Shown piece by piece: positions 36,944 through 45,796 of a stretch of DNA of 64,000 nucleotides. Each line of letters starts with the position of its first letter. Position 1 is the stretch's first letter. The translations under genes and the position numbers were made by a program. The stretch is from Planctomycetaceae bacterium. GTDB taxonomy: Bacteria; Planctomycetota; Planctomycetia; Pirellulales; Lacipirellulaceae. Under the pieces are notes generated by a model. The model was not told the DNA's origin. It saw only the letters and a program-made list of their open reading frames with translations, and ran no database searches. The stretch is from positions 124,001 to 188,000 of the forward strand of contig PABB01000068.1 in NCBI GenBank assembly GCA_002702655.1, in the 5' to 3' direction.

Positions 36944-37807
36944 CTAACCGCAGGCCGACCGCAGCAGCCGACGCAACTTGTCCGGGTTGCGTTGCACAAA
37001 GATGCCGACGATTCGGCCGTCGTCGATTTCGAGGTGATAAGCGCTGGGCGAGTGCCCCTCAGCCGTCAGCAGCACGCCGGGCGCGCCGTTGAAGTGGACG
37101 GGGGTCTCGCGCAGTACCGCGGATTTTCGGGCCGGGGCGAACACGCGGTGCAGGAAGGTCGCCACCTTGTCACGGCCTGCGATTGGCCGCGGCGCCGCCG
37201 AGACTTGCCCGCCGCCATCGGAAGTCAGTCGCACGTTTTCGGCCAGCAGGTCCCGCAGCCGGTCGATGTCGCCGTCTCTCACCGCGGCCAGAAACGCGCC
37301 GGTCACTCGGTCGAATTCCTCTGACGAGCTGCGAGGCGCCCGCTCCGGGCGGCGGATTTTGCGCCGAGCACGCACGGCCAGCTGCCGGCAATTGTCCGCC
37401 GACAGGTCCAGGATGTCCGCCACTTCCGCGAAGCGGTAATCAAAAATATCGTGCAGCAAGAATACCGCGCGTTCCGCCGCGGAGAGCTGGCGCATCCCCA
37501 CCAGCAGCGCCATCGAAAGGGTCTCATCGATCGCAGCCCGATTCTCGGCGTCGACAAACGGCTCCGGCAACCATTGCCCTGGGTACACTTCCTGCGTGGC
37601 TGCAGAGCGTTTGATACGGTCGAGGCAAATTCGCACGCATACGCGGGTGAGCCACGCCTGCAAGTTGTCGACATCGGGAGCGCCGGCCGCTTGGTACCGC
37701 AGGAAAGCTTCTTGCGCGGCCTCCTCAGCATCGTCCACAGAACCGAGCATGCGGTAGGCCAGGCCGACGAGTCGCTGGCGATGCGTTTCGAGACGGGCGT
37801 CGGACAT
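36944..37807 (-). CDS. ECF41-family RNA polymerase sigma factor with SnoaL-like C-terminal domain
   Basis: 287 residues from ATG 37807 (a TTG 12 bases upstream is also open). Region 2 (~8-75) contains LVGLAYRMLGSVDDAEEAAQEAFLR; the linker has WLPEP at 79-83; region 4 (~105-165) has LSADNCRQLAVRARRKI; the extension (~175-285) is SnoaL-like, with DGGG and NPDKL (274-278). WLPEP, DGGG and NPDKL are the known signature motifs of ECF41, a group that lacks an anti-sigma factor and is controlled by its own C-terminal domain. It lies 16 bases after the carboxymuconolactone-decarboxylase-like gene, the group's typical partner, behind an ECF41-type promoter, so it probably drives its own transcription. 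Confidence 0.93.
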   Translation of the reverse strand: MSDARLETHRQRLVGLAYRMLGSVDDAEEAAQEAFLRYQAAGAPDVDNLQAWLTRVCVRICLDRIKRSAATQEVYPGQWLPEPFVDAENRAAIDETLSMALLVGMRQLSAAERAVFLLHDIFDYRFAEVADILDLSADNCRQLAVRARRKIRRPERAPRSSSEEFDRVTGAFLAAVRDGDIDRLRDLLAENVRLTSDGGGQVSAAPRPIAGRDKVATFLHRVFAPARKSAVLRETPVHFNGAPGVLLTAEGHSPSAYHLEIDDGRIVGIFVQRNPDKLRRLLRSACG

Positions 37808-37823
37808 GCAAGACTTCAACGGC

Positions 37824-38357
37824 TCAAGAAACGCGGGGCAATTCGCAGGCGCCGGCTTTCAGCAGCGCCCGCTTGATTGTCGGATACATCCGCGCGCCGA
37901 CAATGCCGATGGCCAGTTCCGCCAGCGCCGCGGGGCCCCACTGCGATTCGATGCGGGCGGCCACCGCTTCGTCCACCTGACCTGACAACACGCCAGTCGT
38001 GTACGACCGCACATCCTGCAGCTCGGCGGGCAACGCCGCTGGCTCTGCGGCCAACGCGTCGAGCACCTCGCGCCGGACGCCGGCCTCCATAGCCAGTTTC
38101 TCGTTGAGCCGCAGGCACGGTCCGCAATCTTCGTGCTGCATGACCGTGATCGCCGCCACGAAGTGCGCCGCGGCCGGCAGGGCGTCGAAGTAGGCTGCCA
38201 TGCGGCGTGCCGCATCAAACAGCCCAAACGCGGCCGGCGACCGCTCGTACAAATCGCGCATGTAACTGGCATCGTAGTCGTATGCGGACTCGAATTGCTC
38301 AATTGCAGCAAAGATATCTTGTCGTCTGGCGGAGGCGGTCGCGGTCGAATTGGTCAT
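37824..38357 (-). CDS. Carboxymuconolactone decarboxylase/AhpD-like protein, ECF41 target
   Basis: 177 residues; AGGAG lies 7 bases before the ATG. The AhpD-like helical core is visible around FVAAITVMQHEDCGPCLRLN, with a CGPC pair (Cys78, Cys81) suited to thiol-disulfide chemistry; the histidine usually following in AhpD is replaced by Asn. Homologues in ECF41 loci are predicted redox proteins of unknown substrate. It is the first gene of the two-gene unit with the sigma factor, with TGTCACA-N16-CGTC 66 bases upstream. Confidence 0.88.
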   Translation of the reverse strand: MTNSTATASARRQDIFAAIEQFESAYDYDASYMRDLYERSPAAFGLFDAARRMAAYFDALPAAAHFVAAITVMQHEDCGPCLRLNEKLAMEAGVRREVLDALAAEPAALPAELQDVRSYTTGVLSGQVDEAVAARIESQWGPAALAELAIGIVGARMYPTIKRALLKAGACELPRVS

Positions 38358-38423
38358 GGCGGACTCCTAAGAACTGCCGAGCGGACTTCGAGGTGCGGGA
38401 CCGGCCGGCCCCACAGAAAACAA

Positions 38424-38450
38424 GACGAGTGGCCCTCACGATGTGTGACA
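38424..38450 (-). promoter_or_regulatory. ECF41-type promoter
   Basis: On the minus strand, TGTCACA (38450-38444), exactly 16 bases, then CGTC (38427-38424), upstream of the decarboxylase-sigma pair. This matches the published ECF41 consensus TGTCACA-N16/17-CGTC without a mismatch. Confidence 0.85.
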
Positions 38451-38651
38451 GAACCCGCCCGTTTTCGGATCGCGTGGTGGGACGCCGTGGTCTCCCTTCG
38501 GCGAGCGCTCGCTTGCTGGTTCGTGCCACGGCCCACCCACACGGGCGAGCCGAATAGACACCAACCGGTGAAGCGGCGATAATCGCCGGCTCGATCTGCT
38601 CACGTCGAAATCCCACCCTGCGCCCCAAACAGGGCAAGTTCGGAGATTCCT

Positions 38652-39947
38652 ATGCCCGCTGGATATGCACGCCGCCTGTCGCTTCTGCTGACTTTGCTCA
38701 CTGCCGTCTCCACCACCGCCGCGCGTGCCGCCGATTCGCCCGCTGGCGCCTACTGGCCGCAATGGCGCGGCCCGGGGCGCGATGCCATCGCCAAGGACCA
38801 AGGATTGCTAAAAGAGTGGCCCGAGGACGGGCCGCCACTGGCATGGTCGGCGTCCGGCGCGGGCGCCGGGTACTCCAGCGTGGTGATTCGCGATGGGCGG
38901 ATCGTCACCATGGGCGACCGCGAGGACGGCTGCTACGTGGTTTGCTTTCCCGTGGGCGGCGGCGAGCCGCTGTGGGCCCAACGGGTCGGCGACAAGTGGG
39001 GCAATAACGACGGGCCCCGCTGCACGCCCAGCATGACCGACGAGTTTGTCTACGCGCTCACCCCCCACGGCGATCTGTGCTGCCTGACCGTGGCCGATGG
39101 CTCGCCCGTGTGGAAAAAGCACATGAAGGACGACTTTGGCGGCCGGATGATGTCGATGTGGGGCTATAGCGAGTCGCCGTTGGTCGACGGCGATTGGCTG
39201 CTTTGCTCCCCCGGGGCCGATGACGCGGCGATCGTGGCGCTGGACGCCCGCACGGGCGAGGTCGTGTGGAAGTCGGAGATCCCTGACTGCGGCGGGGCGG
39301 GCTACTCGTCGATCATCCGCACCAAAGCCGGCGGCGTGGATCAGTATGTCACGGTGCTCGGCGAGCAAGGAGGCGCCGTGGGCGTGGCCGTCGACGACGG
39401 CCGCCTGCTGTGGCGGCATACGAAAGTGGCCGGCCGCGTCGCCAACATTCCCACCCCCATCGTCCGCGACGACTACGTGTTCTACACGACCGGCTACGAC
39501 GACGGCGGCTGCGCGCTGCTGAAGCTCGCCGGCGCTGGCGACACGGTTGACGTTGAGGAAGTGTACGTCAAAGAGGCCAACGAGCTGCGGAACCACCACG
39601 GCGGCGTGATCCTGGTGGGCGATTATCTGTACGGCGGGCACGGTCAAAACAAGGGTTTTCCGTTCTGCGCCAACTTCCTGACCGGCGAAGAACCCTGGAC
39701 CCGCCAGCGCGGCCCGGGCAAGGGTTCGGCTGCGGTGGTCTACGCCGACGGCATGCTGTACTTCCGCTACGAGGGCGGGACAATGGCGTTGATCGAAGCG
39801 GAGCCCACGGAGTGCCGCATCGTCAGCACGTTTGAGATCCCCGAGGTGAGCACCCCCAGTTGGGCGCACCCAGTGATCGCCGAGGGAATGCTGTACCTGC
39901 GCGACAAGGATCGCCTGCTGTGCTACGACGTGCGGGCGGAAAAGTAG
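38652..39947 (+). CDS. Exported PQQ-like beta-propeller protein
   Basis: 431 residues with a signal peptide (MPAGYARRLSLLLTLLTAVSTTAARA). The body is built of PQQ/BamB-like blades, e.g. YWPQWRGPGRDAI at the start, ALDARTGEVVWKSEI, AVDDGRLLWRHTK and VAGRVANIPTPIV. The WPQWRGP opening is typical of the many planctomycete PQQ-repeat proteins, whose function is mostly unknown; true PQQ enzymes would need conserved Ca/PQQ ligands that I do not see. It stands alone, ending in a strong terminator, and lies upstream of bamA without evidence of cotranscription. Confidence 0.88.
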   Translation: MPAGYARRLSLLLTLLTAVSTTAARAADSPAGAYWPQWRGPGRDAIAKDQGLLKEWPEDGPPLAWSASGAGAGYSSVVIRDGRIVTMGDREDGCYVVCFPVGGGEPLWAQRVGDKWGNNDGPRCTPSMTDEFVYALTPHGDLCCLTVADGSPVWKKHMKDDFGGRMMSMWGYSESPLVDGDWLLCSPGADDAAIVALDARTGEVVWKSEIPDCGGAGYSSIIRTKAGGVDQYVTVLGEQGGAVGVAVDDGRLLWRHTKVAGRVANIPTPIVRDDYVFYTTGYDDGGCALLKLAGAGDTVDVEEVYVKEANELRNHHGGVILVGDYLYGGHGQNKGFPFCANFLTGEEPWTRQRGPGKGSAAVVYADGMLYFRYEGGTMALIEAEPTECRIVSTFEIPEVSTPSWAHPVIAEGMLYLRDKDRLLCYDVRAEK

Positions 39948-39979
39948 CGTGCAGCACGCCATGCCCGTGACCACCACAT

Positions 39980-40018
39980 GGCGGGGCCCCGGTTCGACGG
40001 GGCCCCGCCGTTCTTTTT
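39980..40018 (+). terminator. Rho-independent terminator after the PQQ-propeller gene
   Basis: Stem GCGGGGCCCC/GGGGCCCCGC (39981-39990 with 39999-40008), extended by one pair, then G and TTCTTTTT. Confidence 0.9.
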
Positions 40019-40310
40019 GCGCCGCGCGGTCATAGTGGCCAGGCGCGGTTTGTAATTCTTACAGCAACTGCTGCGCGCCGTGGTGAAATGCGGGGCGGGC
40101 GTCGTCGCCGACGCCTCCAACAGGCGGTGAAACGTGCGAGTTGGCGCGCCGGTTCGCATCGCGTCGTCTCCAACGGACAAATGCGTCTTGTTCGGTCCGC
40201 CGTGATTCGGTATTCCTTCGCGGCCAATTTCCCTGGGCGGGCGATCCGTGCGTTGATGCGACGCCGATTGACCGCCTCTTGACTCATCTAGCAACACCTT
40301 TGAAGCGCCC

Positions 40311-43300
40311 ATGCAGCGGCTCAAAACACGGCATTTTCCGCGTCTTGCGACCCTCACGGCCCACGCGTCGGTCCTCACCGCAGCAGCGCTCATCGCGGCG
40401 GCGGCGGGAGTGGTGCGCCCGGGGTACGCGCAGGATGCGCTGCCGGCGCCGGCGATCAGCGCCGAGACCATCGCCCCCGGCGGCGCCGAGTTTGCCGGCC
40501 AGGAAATGGTGGCGGAAGTCCGCGTCGTCGGCAACGAAACCGTGCCGCTGGTCAAGGTCGAAGAGCAAATGACCACCCGGGCCGGTCGCCCGTTTGACAT
40601 TTCGGTCGTCAACCGCGACGTCCGGCGGCTCGCTCACTTGGGTTGGTTCGTCGACGTGAAGGCGAAGACCAAGGAAACGCCGCAGGGACGGATCGTGGTG
40701 TTTGAAGTCGTCGAGCGCCCCACGATCCGCTACGTGGAATACCTGGGCAACGAGCGGATGAGCGACAAGGCGCTCGCCAAGCAGACGCTGTTGAAGGTGG
40801 GCGGCTCGGTCGACCCGCAGTCGGTGCTGGAAGGCCGCCGCAAGCTCATCGACCACTATCGCGGCAAAGGTTTCAACAACGTGCAGGTCACGGTGCTGGA
40901 AGGGGGCAAGGCGACCGACAAAGGCATCGTCTATCTGATCAACGAAGGACAGCCGCAGAAAATCGGCGCCATCAAGTTCGTCGGCAACGAGTTCATCAGT
41001 TCCAGCCGGCTGCGGAAGGCGGTTGTCAAAACCAAGAAGCCAATCCTGGGGCTGTGGAAAGGTTACGTCGACTACGACACGATCGCCAACGACGTCGACC
41101 AGCTCACCGCGTACTACCGGGCGTTCGGGTACTTTCAGGCCCGAGTGGGAAGGAAGATTGATTTCGACGAAACCGGCGGCAAGGCGACGGTCACGTTCGT
41201 GATCAATGAAGGCCCGCGGTACATGGTCCGCAACGTGCGGTACATGGGAAACACGAAGTTTGAGCCCGGCCCCCTGGCCGAGCAAGCCAAGGTGCAGAAC
41301 GGCCAGCCGTTCGAGCAATCCAAGATGTCGCAAACGACCGACTGGCTGCAGGAACTGTACGGCAGCCGCGGCTACGTATTTGCGGACATTCGTCCCGAAA
41401 CGGTCTTTCTGGAAGAACCGGGGCAGGTCGACCTGGTGTACCACATCGACGAAGGCAAGCAGTGGCGCGTGGGGCGGATCTTCGTGCACATCGGCGGCGA
41501 CAATCCGCACACGCGCATCCAGACTGCGTTGAATCGGGTGACGCTGCGACCGGGCGACATTATGGACATTCGCGAGCTGAAGGCGAGCGAACGCCGCCTG
41601 CAGGCCAGCAGCCTGTTTCTGGTCGATGCCGCCACGGGACAGAAGCCGAAGATCACCTACAAGATCCCGGAAGACTACGAGATGCAGCTCGCCGCGGGCG
41701 AGGGCGAAATGCGCGGTCAGAGCCTGGCCGCCGCGCCGGAACCGTTCCGGCCGGTGCCGCTGTTGCCGCCGCCCAGTGCGGAACATCTGGCGGGTTTCGA
41801 CACGGGACAGCCGCAGATCGCCGCCCAGCGCGACGCGAGCGACGTGCATGTTTACTGCGACGACTACGAACACTATCTGCGGTGGGTCGAAACGGAAGAG
41901 ATTGCCACGACGCCCGGCGCCGTGATGCCCGCCAGCTACGAGCAACCAGTGGGCGAGCCGGCGGCGGCCGCGCCGCCGCAGCCCGCTGCTGGCCAACGAG
42001 TGACGCCGCATGGGGGCGAGCATTTGGAAATGCCGCCTGTGCCGAGCAACCCGCACTCGATTCCGCTCAGCACGCCGCCGGAACGCCGCCGCGAAACGCC
42101 GCCCGTGCTCGCCGAGCCGATCTTCCGCGGACAGAGTCCCGAACCCGCGCCGCGACGCGACGCGTGGTGGCTCCGGCCTGCGACATCTCAGGCGGCAGCT
42201 GCCACAAGCTCGCCGGCGTCGCCCACTCACCATTGGGCCAACCGACCGGCCGCGCCCAACGTACAAGGCGCCGCCCCGCCGTCCGTGGGTGTTGCCCACT
42301 CGCAATTCGCCGCGGCTGCTCAATACGGGAACCGAAACGCCGCGGCGCAAGCCGCACAAACCGCGGCGCCCTCGACGCCCCCCCAACGCCCGTCACAAAC
42401 GCAGTGGTACGGCCAATCCTACGGTCAGCCCCAATCGGCTGCCGCCACGGTTCCGCCCACGCAACAACCGATGCGCTTGGCACAACACGATACCTACGGC
42501 GCGGTCCGCGGGCAGAGTCCCGCGGCCAGCGGGCAAGCCGTCTACTCCGGTCTGACGACCGCTCCCGCGGCGACCAACGGCGGCTACTCGCCCTACGGCG
42601 GGCAGACCGTGCAGGCAACGAGCCCCGCGTCGGCGCCCATCCGCGATAGCCACGTGCAGGCGACGCAGTATTCCTCGCAAATCCAACCGCCGGCGGGTTC
42701 GATCGCCCCCACGCCGTTGTCGCCGCAGGGCCCGGTGGCCGGCAACATGGTGTTCCCCGACGCGCAGTGGGGTCCCGTGCTGCAGCCGTACGACGACCAG
42801 GCGGTCGACATCCACATCAGCGCCGCTGAAACGCAGACCGGTCGACTGCAAATGGGCTTTGGCGTGAACTCCGATGCCGGCGTCGTGGGCAACTTTGTCA
42901 TCGACGAACGCAACTTCAACTGGCGGCAGGTGCCCACCAGCTGGGAAGACTGGCGTACCGGCCGCGCGTGGCGCGGCGACGGGCAGCGTTTCCGACTCGA
43001 AGCCTCGCCCGGCAGCCAGGTCAACCGCTATCTGGCCAGCTTCTCGGACCCGTACTTCCTCGACCGGCCGATCACGCTCGGCTTGGCGGGCTCGTTCTTC
43101 GACCGCCGTTACAACGACTGGGACGAACAGCGGCTTGGCGGGCGGATCTCGCTGGGTTACCAGTGGGTCGAGCGCGACCTGCAGGCGTCGCTCACCTACC
43201 GCGGCGAGAATGTCAACATTCACGACCCGCGCGGCACGGGCGTCAACGGCGTGCCCGACCTGGACGAGGTGCTGGGCGACAATGTGGTCCACGGCTTCGG

Positions 43301-43877
43301 CGTCACGGTCATCAACGATGTGCGGGACAGTTCGTTCTTGCCGACGCGGGGCTACTACTCGCAGCTGACCGCCGAACAGGTCATCGGCAGCTACGTGTAT
43401 CCCCGCGTCATCGGCGAGTTCCGCAAGTACTGGCGGCTGTACGAGCGGCCGGACCACTCGGGCGCCCAGGTCCTGTCCTTCTCGACCAATATCGGCTGGA
43501 CCGGCGACGACACGCCGATTTTCGAACGGTTTTACGCCGGCGGCTTTTCCACGATGCGCGGCTTCGACTTCCGGGGCGCATCGCCCATCCGGGACACCTT
43601 TGAGGTGGGCGGCAAGTTCCAGTGGATTAACAGTCTGCAGTATCTGTTCCCGCTGACGGCCGACGACATGCTGCACGGCGTGGCGTTCTGCGACTTCGGC
43701 ACGGTTGAAGAGACTGTGACGATCAAAGACTTCCGCGTCGCCCCCGGTCTGGGCTTGCGGGTCACGGTGCCAGCCATGGGCCCGGCGCCGATCGCGCTGG
43801 ACTTTGCCTGGGCGGTCAACCACGCCGACTTCGACGACCGGCAGGTGTTCAGCTTCAGCGTGGGGTATTCGCGGTAA
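40311..43877 (+). CDS. bamA: Outer membrane assembly protein BamA (Omp85) with a large disordered insert
   Basis: 1188 residues with a signal peptide. Five POTRA domains are seen (~60-135, 136-215, 216-300, 301-385, 386-460), each with the beta-alpha-alpha-beta-beta pattern, e.g. IRYVEYLGNERMSDKAL and YMVRNVRYMGNTKFEPGPL. Residues ~461-830 form a Pro/Gln/Ala/Ser-rich tract with no predicted fold. The 16-strand barrel follows (~832-1188): QMGFGVNSDAGVVGNFVIDERNF, FLPTRGYYSQLTAEQVIGSY, and the loop-6 motif TMRGFDFRG (VRGF in E. coli). It folds and inserts outer-membrane proteins. Ordinary BamA is about 800 residues. The insert lies exactly between POTRA5 and barrel. Confidence 0.93.
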   Translation: MQRLKTRHFPRLATLTAHASVLTAAALIAAAAGVVRPGYAQDALPAPAISAETIAPGGAEFAGQEMVAEVRVVGNETVPLVKVEEQMTTRAGRPFDISVVNRDVRRLAHLGWFVDVKAKTKETPQGRIVVFEVVERPTIRYVEYLGNERMSDKALAKQTLLKVGGSVDPQSVLEGRRKLIDHYRGKGFNNVQVTVLEGGKATDKGIVYLINEGQPQKIGAIKFVGNEFISSSRLRKAVVKTKKPILGLWKGYVDYDTIANDVDQLTAYYRAFGYFQARVGRKIDFDETGGKATVTFVINEGPRYMVRNVRYMGNTKFEPGPLAEQAKVQNGQPFEQSKMSQTTDWLQELYGSRGYVFADIRPETVFLEEPGQVDLVYHIDEGKQWRVGRIFVHIGGDNPHTRIQTALNRVTLRPGDIMDIRELKASERRLQASSLFLVDAATGQKPKITYKIPEDYEMQLAAGEGEMRGQSLAAAPEPFRPVPLLPPPSAEHLAGFDTGQPQIAAQRDASDVHVYCDDYEHYLRWVETEEIATTPGAVMPASYEQPVGEPAAAAPPQPAAGQRVTPHGGEHLEMPPVPSNPHSIPLSTPPERRRETPPVLAEPIFRGQSPEPAPRRDAWWLRPATSQAAAATSSPASPTHHWANRPAAPNVQGAAPPSVGVAHSQFAAAAQYGNRNAAAQAAQTAAPSTPPQRPSQTQWYGQSYGQPQSAAATVPPTQQPMRLAQHDTYGAVRGQSPAASGQAVYSGLTTAPAATNGGYSPYGGQTVQATSPASAPIRDSHVQATQYSSQIQPPAGSIAPTPLSPQGPVAGNMVFPDAQWGPVLQPYDDQAVDIHISAAETQTGRLQMGFGVNSDAGVVGNFVIDERNFNWRQVPTSWEDWRTGRAWRGDGQRFRLEASPGSQVNRYLASFSDPYFLDRPITLGLAGSFFDRRYNDWDEQRLGGRISLGYQWVERDLQASLTYRGENVNIHDPRGTGVNGVPDLDEVLGDNVVHGFGVTVINDVRDSSFLPTRGYYSQLTAEQVIGSYVYPRVIGEFRKYWRLYERPDHSGAQVLSFSTNIGWTGDDTPIFERFYAGGFSTMRGFDFRGASPIRDTFEVGGKFQWINSLQYLFPLTADDMLHGVAFCDFGTVEETVTIKDFRVAPGLGLRVTVPAMGPAPIALDFAWAVNHADFDDRQVFSFSVGYSR

Positions 43878-44154
43878 CGCGTGCCGCCGCGCCCGCCGAC
43901 AGGCTGGCCGTATGAATCGCGTCGGTCTCGGCCTCCGCAGCGCGAATGGACGCCAGCGCGCTGCAGCGCACGGGAACGCCAGCCAACCAGGCATTCCGCG
44001 TAGGCCAAACCGAGCGCCGCCCGCGAACATTGAACGCGGTGAGAACGCGGCATTCCGCCGGATTGTGGCGAGGATGACTTGGTGCTGATACTCTAAAGAA
44101 ATCCTGCGAGGACCACCGGAACTGGTCGTCGCACTTCTATTGGAGGAGAGGCTC

Positions 44155-45300
44155 ATGAATCGCGCCGAATTCTTAGATTCTCGTTTCTCGCGAATTGCAT
44201 CTTCACCGAGACGCCGTGCAGCGCAGCTCGCGGCCACTGTCGGACGCTTGGCAGTCGGCCTCGTCGTTGTGCTGTCGAGCTCTGCGGCAGCCGCGGTTTC
44301 GCTCGAGACGGTCCCCATCGGCAATCCCGGCAACGCGGCTGACGATACCGGGTACGGCGCCGTCGGCTACGAGTTTCGCATGGGCGCGACGGAGGTGACC
44401 AACGCCCAGTACGTGGAGTTTCTCAACGCCGTGGCAGCGTCGGACCCGTACGAGCTCTTTTACGATCGGCCTGCCTTATCCGACATCTACGGCATTGTTA
44501 GAACTGGCTCGCCCGGCAACTACGCGTATTCCGTCAAGCCGCCCGTGGCCGGCGCCGGGCTGGCAGGAACGGACTACGCCTATGATGACAAGCCGGTGAA
44601 CTACGTCTCGGTCTACAGCGCGCTGCGATTTGCCAACTGGCTCCACAACGGCCAAGGAAGCGGCGATACCGAAACGGGCGCGTACACGCTGCTGGGCGGC
44701 ACGCCGACTCCCACCAACGTCGTGATGCGGAATCCCGGGGCGCGTTGGTTTGTGCCGTCGGAGGACGAATGGTACAAGGCGGCCTACTTCGATCCGGCGT
44801 CGGGACTTTACGCCGACTACGCCACCGGCACGGACACCGCCCCGGACAACAACCCGCCGATTGGCAACGCCGGCGGGCGACCGCCGACCGGCGACACGGG
44901 CAACTCGGCCAACTACGACTTCGCCACGTCCAACCCGACATACCCCTTCACCGACGTCGGCGATTATGCGCTGTCGGCCAGCCCCTACGGTACGTTCGAC
45001 CAGAATGGCAATGTGGCGGAAGTCACCGAATCGATGCCAGAACTGGGCGGCATGCCGATCCCTAGCTTGCACGCGTCACGCGGGGGATCGGCGTTCGATG
45101 TCGGCTCCGTCGGCCAATGGAACCTCTCAGCAGCAAGTCAAGGAGCGGTAACGCCTGGCTTCAAATACCCTGCGGTGGGCTTTCGGGTCGCCGCCATTCC
45201 CGAACCGGATGGCGCTGTGTTAGCGTGCCTGTCTACGGTCGCGGCCTTCGCGATAGGCCACGGCGCGAGACGTCGCTCCGCCACATGTGGCGGCAAGTGA
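44155..45300 (+). CDS. FGE-fold (SUMF1-like) PEP-CTERM protein, probably non-catalytic
   Basis: 381 residues; GGAGGAGAG lies just before ATG 44155, which is preferred to an upstream TTG. A signal sequence follows (to about SSSAAAA). The body resembles the formylglycine-generating-enzyme/sulfatase-modifying fold: FRMGATEVTNAQYVEFLNAV, NYVSVYSALRFANWLHNG, WFVPSEDEWYKAAYFDP, GNVAEVTES and ASRGGSAFD...GFRVA. The two active-site cysteines of true FGE are absent (the only Cys are in the C-terminal helix and tail). A PEP-CTERM tail (IPEPDGAVLACLST...RRR) targets it to an exosortase system. A structural or binding role outside the cytoplasm is inferred. Confidence 0.87.
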   Translation: MNRAEFLDSRFSRIASSPRRRAAQLAATVGRLAVGLVVVLSSSAAAAVSLETVPIGNPGNAADDTGYGAVGYEFRMGATEVTNAQYVEFLNAVAASDPYELFYDRPALSDIYGIVRTGSPGNYAYSVKPPVAGAGLAGTDYAYDDKPVNYVSVYSALRFANWLHNGQGSGDTETGAYTLLGGTPTPTNVVMRNPGARWFVPSEDEWYKAAYFDPASGLYADYATGTDTAPDNNPPIGNAGGRPPTGDTGNSANYDFATSNPTYPFTDVGDYALSASPYGTFDQNGNVAEVTESMPELGGMPIPSLHASRGGSAFDVGSVGQWNLSAASQGAVTPGFKYPAVGFRVAAIPEPDGAVLACLSTVAAFAIGHGARRRSATCGGK

Positions 45301-45387
45301 GAACGTAAGCTGCGGCGGGACCGCCTGCGCTCTCGAGCCACAGAGGTGGCGGAGTCCTTTGTCGCGACCGCGACAAACGTAGCCCGA

Positions 45388-45729
45388 CTACATCTCCGCC
45401 GGCTGCGGGGGCGCCTCGTAATCCCATTGGCAGGGACACTCCGGCGCGGGCGGGGCGCCCCAGCGGTGGCGGTAGTAGTCGAAGTGGTACGGGTAAGGCC
45501 GCGCGTACCAACTGCCGGCGTAGCCGAAGCCGTAACCGCCCGACCAACTGGGGCCATAGCCGCCGTGCCAACCGCCGCCGCGACCGGCGAAGCTCGCCGC
45601 GACCGCATCGGCCTCGACAACGGCCGCAGGACGCTGGCGCAAGTAACCTTGCGCACAGCCTGGCGAAGCGATCAAGCTCGCCGCTGCGAAAAGAGTGCAA
45701 GACACGACGGTCGATAGAAAGCGCTGCAT
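45388..45729 (-). CDS. Small secreted Gly/Tyr/Trp-rich protein
   Basis: 113 residues; ATG 45729 directly follows an in-frame GTG. A signal peptide (MQRFLSTVVSCTLFAAASLIASPGCAQG) has a cysteine near its end but no clear lipobox. The mature part is rich in Gly, Tyr and Trp (GGGWHGGYGPSWSGGYGFGY) and ends with PECPCQWDYEAPP. No family recognised; probably an envelope or surface protein. It lies upstream of the sigma factor gene on the same strand. Confidence 0.7.
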   Translation of the reverse strand: MQRFLSTVVSCTLFAAASLIASPGCAQGYLRQRPAAVVEADAVAASFAGRGGGWHGGYGPSWSGGYGFGYAGSWYARPYPYHFDYYRHRWGAPPAPECPCQWDYEAPPQPAEM

Positions 45730-45796
45730 CACTTTATGCTAGGCAGCCAAGCGACGCGGCGTCAAATCTCGGCGTACCAGCGCGAATTCCGCCCGC

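Noticed and set aside
40284-44333. Two long minus-strand frames (700 and 646 codons) opposite bamA
   Set aside because: POTRA and barrel motifs are on the plus strand; the antisense products are Arg/Ala-rich with no family signal.
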